Origin: Mycobacterium genavense ATCC 51234
GTDB lineage: Bacteria; Actinomycetota; Actinomycetes; Mycobacteriales; Mycobacteriaceae
Length of the DNA stretch: 64,000 bases
Reading direction: 5' to 3'
Assembly: GCF_000526915.1 (NCBI RefSeq)
Contig: NZ_JAGZ01000001.1
Coordinates: forward strand, 186,001 to 250,000
Both the position numbers and the translations under genes were made by a program. Position 1 is the first letter of the stretch, and every line of letters begins with the position of its first letter. The notes beneath the pieces were generated by a model. That model was not told the origin of the DNA. It did not search any database and saw nothing but the letters and a program-made list of their open reading frames with translations. This document shows positions 9,462 to 21,244 of this stretch, piece by piece.

Positions 9462-9824
9462 TCACTTGCCGCTATGCGGGCAGGGGCAGTCACCGGAGTC
9501 GGCCTGGAGACGGGACTTGAACCGCCCCTCGGCCTCGGTCGGTGCCGTGTCGCGGTAGGACACCAACTCGCCGGTGTGGGCGGGCCGTGCCGTCGGCGGC
9601 GAGGGGGTCCACGCAGCCACCGCGACCGCCGACGACGGCACCGAACTGGCTTCCAGGCAAGACGGCGTCACCACCCAGTCCATGAACTGCCACACCGCGG
9701 CGACCAGGGTGATCAGGAGCAAGACCGTCGCGACCGCGTGGGCCACCAGGTAGTAGCAATATCCGGTGGAGGTCGGTGGTGACCCGTCGCCGGCAGCAAC
9801 CATTTTGAACGTCACCTGTCGCAT
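9462..9824 (-). CDS. Hypothetical single-pass membrane protein
   Basis: A 120-residue protein of unknown function. The start at 9824 (MRQVTFKM) is preferred because AAAGGGG lies 7 bases upstream on the minus strand; the longer open frame has no such site. Residues 24-46 form one strong membrane helix (YYLVAHAVATVLLLITLVAAVW), preceded by a polar N-terminus. After it comes an Ala/Pro/Ser-rich tail with Cys near the end (DCPCPHSG). The gene converges on the amidohydrolase pseudogene, with four bases between their stops, and diverges from the methyltransferase gene. No known domain is recognised. Confidence 0.6.
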   Translation of the reverse strand: MRQVTFKMVAAGDGSPPTSTGYCYYLVAHAVATVLLLITLVAAVWQFMDWVVTPSCLEASSVPSSAVAVAAWTPSPPTARPAHTGELVSYRDTAPTEAEGRFKSRLQADSGDCPCPHSGK

Positions 9825-10040
9825 CGAGAGGCCCCTTTCTAAACCTAGCGGTGTCGGCCGCCACAACCGTTGCTCGATAATTCTTCGGAGCACAGCGTCC
9901 GTCGGATGGGTGCCCGAGTAGCTGAGCCGCCAGCGCCGACGTGACCTGCCCGTTTGGACGGCGGACAACTTCGGGGTGGCCATCGCGACCCTGGATGCGC
10001 TTCGCTGTCGGTAGTAGTTACCGCCGAACCAGGAGGGATA

Positions 10041-10862
10041 GTGACGGGCAAGGTTGATTTCAGTTCGGTCCGCTGGGGCTCAGTGGAGTGGACGAACCTC
10101 GTGACGCTGTACCTGCGTGCCCACGAAAGCCGCTCGGCGCATCCGATTCTGGGCGACCGCACCGCCACCGAGGCGGTCGACCGGATCGACTACGACTTCA
10201 AACGCATTCACCGGAGCTCATTTCCGGCGTCGAACCGGTATCTGGTCGCGTTGCGCGCAAAACAGTTCGACGGGTGGTGCGCCGACTTCCTTGCCCGCCA
10301 CCCCGACGCTGTCGTCTTGCACCTGGGTTGTGGGCTCGACGGCCGTGCTTTCCGCCTCGACGTGCCGCCCGCGGTGTTGTGGTTCGACCTCGACCAGCCA
10401 AGCATTATCGAGCTTCGCCGCCGACTGTACGACGAGACCGAGCACTACCGGATGGTCGGCTCGTCGGTGACCGACCTGGATTGGATCGATCAGATACCCA
10501 CCGGCCACCCGACCCTCGTCGTCGCCGAGGGCCTGCTGATGTATGTCGACGAGAGCGGGGTGCGCGAACTGTTCGCCCGCCTGCTGGACCGATTCGATTG
10601 CGGGGAGCTGCAATTCGACACCCTCGCGGCGTTGGCGCCGTTGCTGTCGAAGGTGCTCACCCGGGGCATCATCAAGTGGGGCATCGGCGACGCGCGCGAG
10701 ATCGAAACCTGGAATCCGAGGCTGAGATTCGTCGAACAGACACCGGCGCTGGCCGGTTACGAAAAGATCGACAGCACCGTCGTCCGGTGGATATACCGAT
10801 TCTTGCGGGCCTCGCCGTTCGGCCCCTACGACGTACTCAACCGCTTTACGTTCTCCCGCTAG
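10041..10862 (+). CDS. Class I SAM-dependent methyltransferase (LCM/polyketide O-methyltransferase type)
   Basis: A 273-residue methyltransferase of the leucine carboxyl methyltransferase-like family. GTG 10041 is chosen because AGGAGG stands 4 bases before it. The SAM-binding motif I reads VVLHLGCGLDGRAFRL near residue 90, with the acidic ribose-binding region WFDLDQP near 115, and the motif IV-like VVAEGLLMYVD near 160. These are the family's standard features. Homologues in actinobacteria include small-molecule O-methyltransferases; the acceptor is unknown. The gene is complete and stands alone, divergent from the membrane protein at 9462-9824. A 216-bp intergenic region between the two should hold both promoters; no clear hexamers were recognised. 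Confidence 0.85.
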   Translation: MTGKVDFSSVRWGSVEWTNLVTLYLRAHESRSAHPILGDRTATEAVDRIDYDFKRIHRSSFPASNRYLVALRAKQFDGWCADFLARHPDAVVLHLGCGLDGRAFRLDVPPAVLWFDLDQPSIIELRRRLYDETEHYRMVGSSVTDLDWIDQIPTGHPTLVVAEGLLMYVDESGVRELFARLLDRFDCGELQFDTLAALAPLLSKVLTRGIIKWGIGDAREIETWNPRLRFVEQTPALAGYEKIDSTVVRWIYRFLRASPFGPYDVLNRFTFSR

Positions 10863-10923
10863 GGCTTAGACACCGGTGTTTGATCTCGCGTATTGCCGAT
10901 TTCCGGTCCGCATCGGCAACTGA

Positions 10924-11942
10924 TCACAGAGCGGAGGCAAGCCGCCGCAGAATGTCCGCGGTGGGTTCGGCGGTGGCGTGCCGGTACCCGGTCCCCGCCC
11001 ACAGGTGGACGTAGTCGGGCTTGCCCGCGGCCGCAGCGGCTTTGCGCAGCGGGCTGGTCAGGTGGTGAATCGCCGGATAGCCGAACGGTGCGTGGTCCTC
11101 GTGGTCGTCGATGAACGTGTTGCGCAATCCGCGGGCGGGGCGGCCGGTGAAGGCGTGCGTGAGCACCGTCTCGGTGCGCGCGGGATCGGTCAGCGCGGCC
11201 TGATGCGTCGCCGACGCGCCGCTTTCGGTGGCGCGCAGCAGCACGGTGCCGACGGCGGCCGCGGCCGCGCCCGCCCGGACGACGTCGGCCACCGCGTCGG
11301 GTGTGGCCAGCCCACCGGCGGCCAGCACCGGCAGCGGCACCGCCGCGGTGACCTGTTTGACCAGGTCCACGAGCGGAACCGGCTGCAATGGCCGCCGCGG
11401 CGAGAGGGTGCCGGAATGGCCGCCGGCGACGACGGCCTGCAGGGTCAGCATGTCGACGCCCGCCTGATGGGCCTGTGCCGCCTCGTCGGGCGTCGTCACC
11501 GATTGGACCACGACGGTACCGGCCCGTTGCAGGGCGGCGATCACGCTGCGCGGCGGGATGCCGAACGTGAACGACACCATCGGCACCGGGTCGTCGAGCA
11601 ACAGCGCGATCTTCTCGTCGAACCGTCGGTGTCCTCGACGGGATCGGCAGGCAGGACGAGGCCGAACCGCTCGGCCTCCTGCTGGATGATTGCGGCGTAC
11701 GCCCGGTAGCTGTCCGGATCGACCGGCAGCGGGTTGGGTGCAAACAGGTTGATGCCGAACGGGATTCCTGCGGCACGAACGACCTCGAGCTCGGCTTCGC
11801 CGGCCTCGACCGTCTTGTAGCCCGCGGCGAGCATGCCCAAGCCCCCGGCCGCGGCTGCGGCCGACACCATCGCCGGCGTGGTCGGGCCGCCCGACATCGG
11901 CGCGGCGACCAGCGGAATCGACATCTCGAACTGTGCCAACAT
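10924..11942 (-). pseudogene. Nitronate monooxygenase family protein, one frameshift
   Basis: An FMN-dependent nitronate monooxygenase (2-nitropropane dioxygenase) of TIM-barrel fold, which would oxidise alkyl nitronates. The N-terminal part from 11942 reads PLVAAPMSGGPTTPAMVSAAAAAGGLG, the usual flavin-site opening. The C-terminal part, in another frame, holds GGHSG (the catalytic/FMN loop), VLAAGGLATP and AVGTVLLR. The joint lies near 11622, where VEDTD should continue into FDEKIALLLDDPVP; one base is missing. Reconstructed length is about 340 residues, normal for the family. Everything else is well conserved, so the loss is recent or technical. Confidence 0.88.
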
Positions 11943-11985
11943 CGGGCGCCCCCGGGGATCGGTGTATTCGGTGAATCGAGCCTAG

Positions 11986-14884
<2,899 letters not shown>

Positions 14885-14895
14885 CGTCGAGGTTT

Positions 14896-15892
14896 GTGTC
14901 TGGAAACGAAGCCCCACTGCGGATCGGCATCGTGGGTGCCGCGGCGATCGCGCCCATGGCGCTCGTCAAACCCGCCGAGGACAATCCCGAGGTCGTGGTC
15001 GCCGCGGTGGCCGCGCGAGGGGGCGCGGGCCCGCGCCTTCGCCGCCAAACACGGCATCGCCCGGGCGTACGACGACTACGCCACGCTGATTGCCGATCCG
15101 GACCTTGACGCGATCTACAACCCGCTGCCAAATGGGTTGCACGGCAAGTGGACCCGGGCCGCGCTCGCCGCCGGGAAACATGTGCTGTGCGAGAAGCCGT
15201 TCACTGCCAACGCCGCCGAAGCCCGCGAGATCGCCGACTTGGCCGCGAAGTCGGATCGAGTGGTGATGGAAGCCTTCCACTATCGCTACCATCCCCAGAC
15301 CCTGCGGGTCGAGGAGATCATCGCCTCCGGAGAGCTGGGCAAGCTCCGGCACGTGGAAGCCGCGCTGTGCTTCCCGCTGCCGAAGTTCTCCGACATCCGG
15401 TACAACTACGCGCTGGCCGGTGGCGCGACGATGGATGCGGGCTGCTACACGGTTCACATGGTCCGACTGTTCGGCGGTGGCAAACCGGAAGTCGTTTCGG
15501 CACGGGCGAAGCTGCGTGATCCGCGGATCGATCGGGCGATGACGGCCGAGTTGCGGTTTGCCGGCGGACACACCGGCCGGGTGCGGTGCTCGATGTGGTC
15601 GCGGCGGCTGTTCGCTATCAGTGCCAGGGTGGTCGGTGAGCGCGGCCGGCTGCAGGTGCTCAACCCGGCGATGCCGCAGATGTTCCATCGGCTCTCGGTG
15701 CGGACCGCGGACGACAATCGAGTGGAAAGCTTTCCGCGCCGGGCCTCCTACGCCTACCAACTCGACGCGTTCGCCGCAGCGGTGCTGCGCGGGGAGCCGG
15801 TGAAGACCACTGCGCAGGACGCGATCGAGAACATGACCGTCATCGACGACATCTATCGCGCCGCGGGCCTGCCGCTTCGCGAACCCAGCTGA
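14896..15892 (+). pseudogene. Gfo/Idh/MocA family NAD(P)-dependent oxidoreductase, one frameshift
   Basis: A dehydrogenase of the Gfo/Idh/MocA family, which usually oxidises sugars or cyclitols. The GTG start is followed by PLRIGIVGAAAIAPMAL, the N-terminal Rossmann motif. The frame shifts at a G-run near 15018 (five G where four are needed). In the second frame the family markers follow: EKPFTANA (catalytic Lys), MEAFHYRYHP, and GGATMDAGCYTVHM (Asp and His of the substrate site). Length after repair is about 331 residues, normal for the family. The gene lies 11 bases after the monooxygenase and converges with the sugar isomerase-like pseudogene. Confidence 0.88.
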
Positions 15893-15901
15893 AAGTCGAG
15901 G

Positions 15902-16719
15902 CTACCGGTCGATTTCGGCCAACAGGCCGCGCGCCGTCTCGACGCACGGACGCACCCGATCGATCGGGCTGACCCCGGCCAGCGCCAACGACCGCCTGGG
16001 CACTTCAATTTCGAGCACGATGTCGTCGGGCAGCACGGACAGGATGTCGAGGAGCGGCAGTTCACCCTCGTTGGGAACCATGCGTTCGAACATGGCCTCC
16101 TCCAGGTAGTTTTCCAGCCGCGGGCGCAGCGTCGTGTCGTTGAGTTGGGCGTAGCCGATGTATGCGGGGTCGACGGCCGCGAGATCGGCCGCGCCGGACC
16201 CGGAACGGACCAGATGCATGGTGTGGATCAGCAATCGAAAGTCAGTCCGGCGCATGTATCTCGTGCGGCCAATGCGGTCGGCAGATCGCCCACCGTCAGC
16301 CCGGGCACCGGCTCGACGACGGTCTGCATGCCGCGCTCGGCGGCGAGCTCGGTCAGCGCGGCGAACCGGTCGAAGGTGCGGCCGAGATCGGGGTCGAGGC
16401 TGACGACGTTGATTCGGGGGACGCCGAGCGCGGCCAACACGTCGAGATCCGCACCGAATGACCCGGTTTCGGTGTCCAGCAGCACCAGAAACCCGTCGCC
16501 CAGCGAGGCGGCCACGCCACGGCGCCGCGTCGCGGCGAGCACGTCGGATCGCAGCGCCGGGTCGTCCTTGAGTGAAAACGGCGCATAGCCCAGCGGCACC
16601 AACGGCGCGCCCTGCACCACGGCGGAGATGTAGCGGCAGCCAAGGTCGGCGGCCAGGTCGACGAATTCGACTGGCGGAAGACCGAATCCGTTGAGAAAGC
16701 CGATCGCGAGCTCCGTCAT
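15902..16719 (-). pseudogene. Sugar phosphate isomerase/epimerase (xylose-isomerase-like TIM barrel), one frameshift
   Basis: A TIM-barrel protein of the AP endonuclease 2/sugar isomerase superfamily. The first 155 residues from 16719 (TELAIGFLNGFGLPPVEFVDLAADLGCRYIS) carry the usual opening and the first metal-binding Glu (VVEPVPG). Near 16250 the homology moves to another frame, with DTMHL-like IHTMHLVRSG and AQLNDTT, and ends at 15902. Reconstructed length is about 272 residues. Its start overlaps the stop of the lipoprotein gene by four bases (ATGA), so the two formed a coupled operon. The substrate is unknown. Confidence 0.78.
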
Positions 16720-17087
16720 GCCGGGCGTCCCGCCAATTGCGCCAGCTGGGCGGCGGCCGGCGCCGTTTGGGTCGTCAGCGCGATCTGCCCCGACGTGACC
16801 TGGTTTTCGATCATCGGCGCCTCCAGCACCAGATCGTCTCGCACGAACGCGATGTGGGCGTGCGGGAGATTCACCGCCGGGCATTTGTCGGGTGCGCTCG
16901 GCTGCGATTTCTGGACAGGCCGAACCGGCAGCGGCGCGATCCGTGGCGCCGGTGCCACGGATGGGGTCGTCGACGTCGCACTGCTCGACGGGGCGGGTGC
17001 GGTCGGGCGCTGGGTGGTATGGCAGCCGCAGCACAGCGCAACGAGCAGAACGGCACTGGTCAGCCGGGCGATCGTGGTAGCGGACAT
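16716..17087 (-). CDS. Putative lipoprotein/exported protein
   Basis: A 123-residue exported protein. The start MSATTIARL at 17087 is chosen because it places a signal sequence directly at the N-terminus: SAVLLVALCCGC, with the last Cys a possible lipid anchor, although the residue at -3 (Cys) is not the usual Leu. A Pro/Ser/Thr-rich linker follows, then a conserved-looking C-terminal half (DKCPAVNLPHAHIAFVRDDL). No catalytic motif is visible. It overlaps the sugar isomerase-like gene by ATGA. The 180-bp region before it is shared with the divergent TetR gene and holds the motif described at 17192. Confidence 0.65.
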   Translation of the reverse strand: MSATTIARLTSAVLLVALCCGCHTTQRPTAPAPSSSATSTTPSVAPAPRIAPLPVRPVQKSQPSAPDKCPAVNLPHAHIAFVRDDLVLEAPMIENQVTSGQIALTTQTAPAAAQLAQLAGRPA

Positions 17088-17191
17088 CAAACCCAAGCAA
17101 AGTAGGTCCACTGCCCGTTGTCGCCGATTCGGGCGGAATTCGCGTGAATCGTGATGACACCGTTGCCGCGGCGACGCGTGCTTTACGGACA

Positions 17192-17209
17192 CTACGAACA
17201 TAGAGTAAG
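17192..17209 (+). promoter_or_regulatory. Candidate TetR operator/promoter element upstream of the TetR gene
   Basis: The 18-base sequence CTACGAACATAGAGTAAG lies about 59 bases before the TetR start. It matches, at 16 of 18 positions, a sequence upstream of the downstream P450 gene (18056-18073). TAGAGT within it could serve as a -10 element. Sharing between a regulator's own promoter and the next operon promoter suggests a common regulatory site. Confidence 0.45.
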
Positions 17210-17267
17210 GTCGTGCTGCACGTCAGCGGAAGTTCACTGTAGATCCTTGCCAGGAAAGCCTGTGTTC

Positions 17268-17975
17268 ATGGCTCGACACCCGTCCTCGTCGGTGCAGCGG
17301 CGAAAGCCCAATCCGGCGGAGCGCCGGCGCGACCTGTGTGATGCGGCGATCGAGCTGCTGGCCGCCGACGGGGCCAAGGGATTGAGTCATCTCAAGGTGG
17401 ACCGCAAGGCCGCCGTTCCCGACGGCACCACCTCGTTCTATTTCCGGACCCGCTCCGCGCTGTTGCGCGCGGTCGCCGAGCGACTGGCCGAGCTGGATCT
17501 GCAGCGGCTGCAATCCATCGCCGACAGCGCCGGCAGCACGGGCGACAACCCCACGCCGTCGCTGCTGTCGCAAGTGGTGATTCAGGCCGGCACCGAGCCG
17601 CAGTTGTCGTGGACCAAGGCCCACTACGAGCTGACGATGCAGGCCGCCCGAGACCCCGCGATGGCCGCGATTCTGCAGCAGGCCACGGACGCCTTCACGA
17701 AGCTGCACCGCGAGATCCTCGTGCAGCTGATGCCGCACAGGGCCGAATTGGAATCGGCGGTGGTCGAGGATCTGAGCAACGTCACGCTGACATTTATCAA
17801 CGGGCTGCTGATGCGCGCGGCCCACGGCGACCGGATCGTCGATACGCCCGAACAACTCGACGCGATCCTGGCGGCCATCGCCACCGGCATCCTGAAGAGT
17901 CCGCACAAGGGCGGGCTCACCGAGACCGGCGACGGGCACCGGGCGCGCGGCCGCCGTGCCGCCGCTTCGGGCTGA
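17268..17975 (+). CDS. TetR-family transcriptional regulator
   Basis: A 235-residue TetR-type repressor. ATG 17268 is preferred over the long open frame upstream because AGGAAAG lies about 9 bases before it. The N-terminal helix-turn-helix region spans residues 15-65 (RRRDLCDAAIELLAADGAKGLSHLKVDRKAAVPDGTTSFYFRTRSALL), with the family's typical F-Y-F-R/T ending. The C-terminal half is a ligand-binding helical domain with no assigned ligand. It precedes the P450-SDR-hydratase-CoA transferase operon in the same direction and probably controls it; both promoters carry a shared 18-base motif. The gene is intact. Confidence 0.88.
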   Translation: MARHPSSSVQRRKPNPAERRRDLCDAAIELLAADGAKGLSHLKVDRKAAVPDGTTSFYFRTRSALLRAVAERLAELDLQRLQSIADSAGSTGDNPTPSLLSQVVIQAGTEPQLSWTKAHYELTMQAARDPAMAAILQQATDAFTKLHREILVQLMPHRAELESAVVEDLSNVTLTFINGLLMRAAHGDRIVDTPEQLDAILAAIATGILKSPHKGGLTETGDGHRARGRRAAASG

Positions 17976-18046
17976 CCGTGGGCACGACCGGATCCGACGA
18001 CGACGCGCCGGGCTTCGCGCTTTGGGTCTTGCCACAACACCCGCTA

Positions 18047-18073
18047 TATAATTCTCTACGAGAATAGAGTAAG
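18047..18073 (+). promoter_or_regulatory. P450-operon promoter with palindromic candidate operator
   Basis: A consensus -10 hexamer TATAAT (18047-18052) overlaps a perfect palindrome, ATTCTC-TAC-GAGAAT (18051-18065). The 18-base motif CTACGAGAATAGAGTAAG (18056-18073) is nearly identical to the one upstream of the TetR gene. A TetR dimer bound to the palindrome would cover the -10 region. No well-spaced -35 element was recognised. Confidence 0.5.
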
Positions 18074-18122
18074 CCGACGTTCACGGGCGGTCGGTGAGCC
18101 CGCATCAGCCTTGCCCGTGCGT

Positions 18123-19392
18123 ATGTCGAAGCAAACGCAATTAAGCGGAGTGTACAAATTGCCCGAATTGGATCCGGCCGCCGACCACTGTCGCGTCGGC
18201 ATCCGGAAAGTGCAGCGGTAGGAGAGATTTCGACGTCGAGCTGATCGCCGACCCTTATCCGATGTTTGCGCGACTGCGTGAAGAGGCGCCGCTGTACTAC
18301 AACTCGGAATACGACTTTACGCGTTGAGCCGATTCGCGGACGTGAACAAGGGAATTCTCGACCACGTCACCTTCAGTTCCGCGCGGGGCGTGATCATGGA
18401 ACTGATCAAGGCCAACCTCGAGATCCCATCGGGCATGTTGATTTTCGAGGATCCGCCGATCCACGACGTGTACCGCAAGCTGTTGTCCCGCATGTTCACT
18501 CCCCGCAAGATCGCCGCGCTGGAGCCGATGATCCGTGACTTCTGTGCGCAATCGCTCGATCCGCTGGTGGGCTCGGGGCGGTTCGACTTCGTCACGGACC
18601 TGGGCGCGATCATGCCGATGAAGGTCATCAGCGCACTGCTCGGGATTCCCGAAGAAGATCATGGAGTACATCCGCGACCGCGGCAACGCCCAATTACGCA
18701 CCGAACCCGGCAAGCCGATGAGCGCCGCCGAGCACGGCTTGTCGGTGGGCGAGCAGTTCGAGGCCTACATCGACTGGCGCGCCGAGAACCCGTCGGACGA
18801 CATCATGACCGAGTTGCTCAACGTGGAGTTCGTCGACGAGACCGGGACGACCCGCCGGCTGAGGCGCGAGGAGATCCTGGTGTACCTCAACGTGGTCGCT
18901 GGAGCGGGCAACGAAACCACCACCCGACTGATCGGGTGGGCGGGCAAAGTTCTCGCGGAGCATCCCGACCAGCGCCGCGAACTCGTCGAGAACCCCGGTC
19001 TCATCCCGCAGGCCATCGAGGAGTTGCTGCGCTTCGAGCCGCCGGCGCCGCACATGGCCCGCTATGTGACGCGCGACGTCAGCTTCTACGACCAGACGGT
19101 ACCGGAAGGCAGCGTGATGCTCATGCTGATCGGGTCCGCCTGCCGCGACGAGCGGCAGTTCGGTCCCGACGCCGGCGAATTCAACATTCATCGTCCGCCC
19201 CGGCCGCACCTCACGTTCAGCGTTGGCGCACACTTCTGCCTGGGGTCGGCGCTGGCCCGGCTGGAAGGCCGTGTCGCCCTTGAAGAAATCCTCAAGCGCT
19301 TCCCGGAGTGGGAGCTCGATCTGGCCAACGCCACCCTGAGCCCGACGTCGTCGGTGCGTGGTTGGGAAACCCTGCCCACAGTGGTGCCTTGA
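18123..19392 (+). pseudogene. Cytochrome P450, three frameshifts
   Basis: A bacterial cytochrome P450 that would hydroxylate a hydrophobic substrate using ferredoxin electrons. The ATG is followed by SKQTQLSGVYKLPELDPAAD. Homology then moves to frame 1 (DFDVELIADPYPMFARLREEAP), loses one T near 18318 (YDF-YALSRFADV, frame 3), and gains one base near 18660 (GIPEED to EYIRDRG, frame 1). Key features remain readable: I-helix AGAGNETTTR, the ExxR region, and the haem loop FSVGAHFCLGSALARLE with the Cys ligand. Reconstructed length is about 420 residues. Its stop overlaps the SDR start by one base. The presence of two P450s within 12 kb suggests a terpenoid- or sterol-like substrate, but this is inference. 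Confidence 0.88.
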
Positions 19393-20228
19393 TGACCAGC
19401 CGGGTCGAAGGCAAGGTCGCCTTCGTCACTGGTGCCGCTCGCGGCCAGGGCCGCAGCCACGCCGTGCGCCTGGCCGAAGAGGGTGCGGACATCATCGCGA
19501 TCGACGTTTGTGGGCCGATCGACAACTTGGCCTATCCGCATTCGACACCCGAGGATCTCGCGGAGACCGCCGAGCTGGTCCAGAACTTCGACCGCCGCAT
19601 CGTCACAGCGCACGTCGACGTCCGCGACTACGCGGGACTCAAAGCCGCCGTGGACGGCGCGGTGGCGCAACTCGGCCGACTCGACGTCATCGTCGCCAAC
19701 GCCGGAATCGGCACCTTCGGCAACTAGCTGCACAAGATTCGCGAAGACGTCTGGCAGGACATGATCGACGTCAACCTGTCCGGCGTCTGGCACACCGTGA
19801 AAGCCGGTGTGCCGCATATGCTCGCCGGCGAACGCGGTGGTTCCGTCGTGCTGACCGGTTCCGTCGGCTCACACAAGGCGATGTCCTACACCGGCCACTA
19901 CATCGCCGCCAAACACGGCGTGATCGGCCTGATGCGCGCCTTCGCCGTCGAGCTGGGTCAGTACCACATCCGCGTCAACTCGGTGCACCCCAGCCAGGTC
20001 AACACGCCGATGACGATGAACGAGTTGACTTTCAAGCTGTTTCGGCCGGATCTGGAAAACCCCGGGCCGGACGACTTCGCGCCGTTCTCGCAGATGACGC
20101 ACACGCTGCCGGTGCCGTGGGTGGAAGCCCGCGACATCAGCAACGCCGTCCTGTTCCTCGCTTCTGACGAATCTCGTTATGTCACAGGTGTTTCGCTGCC
20201 CGTCGACGCGGGCGCGTTGCTCAAATAA
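19392..20228 (+). pseudogene. Mycofactocin-type short-chain dehydrogenase with an amber stop
   Basis: An SDR oxidoreductase. The opening VEGKVAFVTGAARGQGRSHAVRLAEEGADIIAIDVCGP is typical of mycofactocin-coupled SDRs, which keep NAD(H) bound and use the peptide-derived cofactor mycofactocin as electron acceptor. NAG is in VIVANAGIG, and the catalytic Tyr and Lys are in HYIAAKHG. The reading is continuous from ATG 19392 to TAA 20226-20228 except for one TAG at 19725-19727, directly after the NAGIGTFGN segment. Only the Rossmann half would be made. There are no frameshifts, so a single point mutation explains the loss. Length is 278 residues. Confidence 0.9.
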
Positions 20229-20261
20229 CCTCAATTAGGCACGAAGAAGTGGAGAAAGCTC

Positions 20262-21230
20262 ATGCCTGAATTCGACTACGAAAAGCTCAAGAAAGAAGCC
20301 GAGCAGTACATCAAGTTCGAGAAGGACAAGAAGAACCGGATCGCCTACATCACCTTCGACCGTCTCGACGCGCAGAACGCCACCAGCCTGGGCATGCGGC
20401 AGAACTACGCCGACCTGATCCACAAGTGCAATGTTGACGACGAAGTCAAGGTCGTCGTGATCCGCGGTGAGGGACAGGATTTCGGTAGCGGCGGGGACCT
20501 GCCCGAGCAGCGCCCGATGCTGGAGAACCCCGGTTTGCCGCTGCACCACGAGCTCGCGATCAACGACGACGACGTCAAGTACCCCCCGGGCGGGTCGTAC
20601 CGTTACCTGTCCACCGTCACCGACTTCTACGCCAAGGCCCGTGCCGGTAACCGTCCGCTGCAGGAGCTGCGCAAGATCAGCATCATCGAGGCCAAGGGCT
20701 ACTGCTACGGCTGGCACTTCTACCAGGCCGGCGACGCCGACCTGGTGATCTCCAGTGACGACGCCCTGTTCGGGCACCCGGCGTTCCGGTACGTGGGCTG
20801 GGGGCCACGGCTGTGGTGGTGGGCCGAGACGATGGGCCTGCGCAAGTTCTCCGAAATGCTGTTCACCGGACGGCCTTTCAGCGCCAAGGAGATGTACGAC
20901 TGCGGCTTCGTCAACAGTGTGGTGCCGCGCGAGAAGCTGGAAGAGGAGACCCTCAAGTACGCGCTGGCCTGCTCGCGGTCCCGTCCGACCGACACGGTCG
21001 CCGTGCAGAAGACCTTCCTCGAGCTGTACAAGCAGCACAAGGGCGAATACTTCGGCAGCCTGCTCACCGGCATGGTCGAGGGCATGCTGCCGATGATCAA
21101 AAACGACGCGGAAGAGGTCGACCTTACCGAGGGCACCTTCAGCAAGGGCCTGAACAACGTCGTGAAGGACAACGACATGAACTTCCCGCCCGAATGGCGT
21201 CTGAGCCGCTCCGGGCGCGCGAAGCCCTGA
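20262..21230 (+). CDS. Enoyl-CoA hydratase/isomerase (crotonase) family protein
   Basis: A 322-residue crotonase-fold protein, longer than the usual 260 residues because of an extra segment (about residues 85-130, rich in Tyr and charged residues) and a long C-terminal helix. A GGAGAAAG ribosome site precedes the ATG. The oxyanion-hole regions are GQDFGSGGDL near residue 72 and the second half-site, YCYGWHFYQAGDADLVISSDDALFG, near residue 150, which is the core of the family. It would act on a CoA thioester in the pathway with the neighbouring P450, SDR and CoA transferase. It is the only intact enzyme gene in this operon. Confidence 0.88.
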   Translation: MPEFDYEKLKKEAEQYIKFEKDKKNRIAYITFDRLDAQNATSLGMRQNYADLIHKCNVDDEVKVVVIRGEGQDFGSGGDLPEQRPMLENPGLPLHHELAINDDDVKYPPGGSYRYLSTVTDFYAKARAGNRPLQELRKISIIEAKGYCYGWHFYQAGDADLVISSDDALFGHPAFRYVGWGPRLWWWAETMGLRKFSEMLFTGRPFSAKEMYDCGFVNSVVPREKLEEETLKYALACSRSRPTDTVAVQKTFLELYKQHKGEYFGSLLTGMVEGMLPMIKNDAEEVDLTEGTFSKGLNNVVKDNDMNFPPEWRLSRSGRAKP

Positions 21231-21244
21231 CCGGCCGAGTTCGC

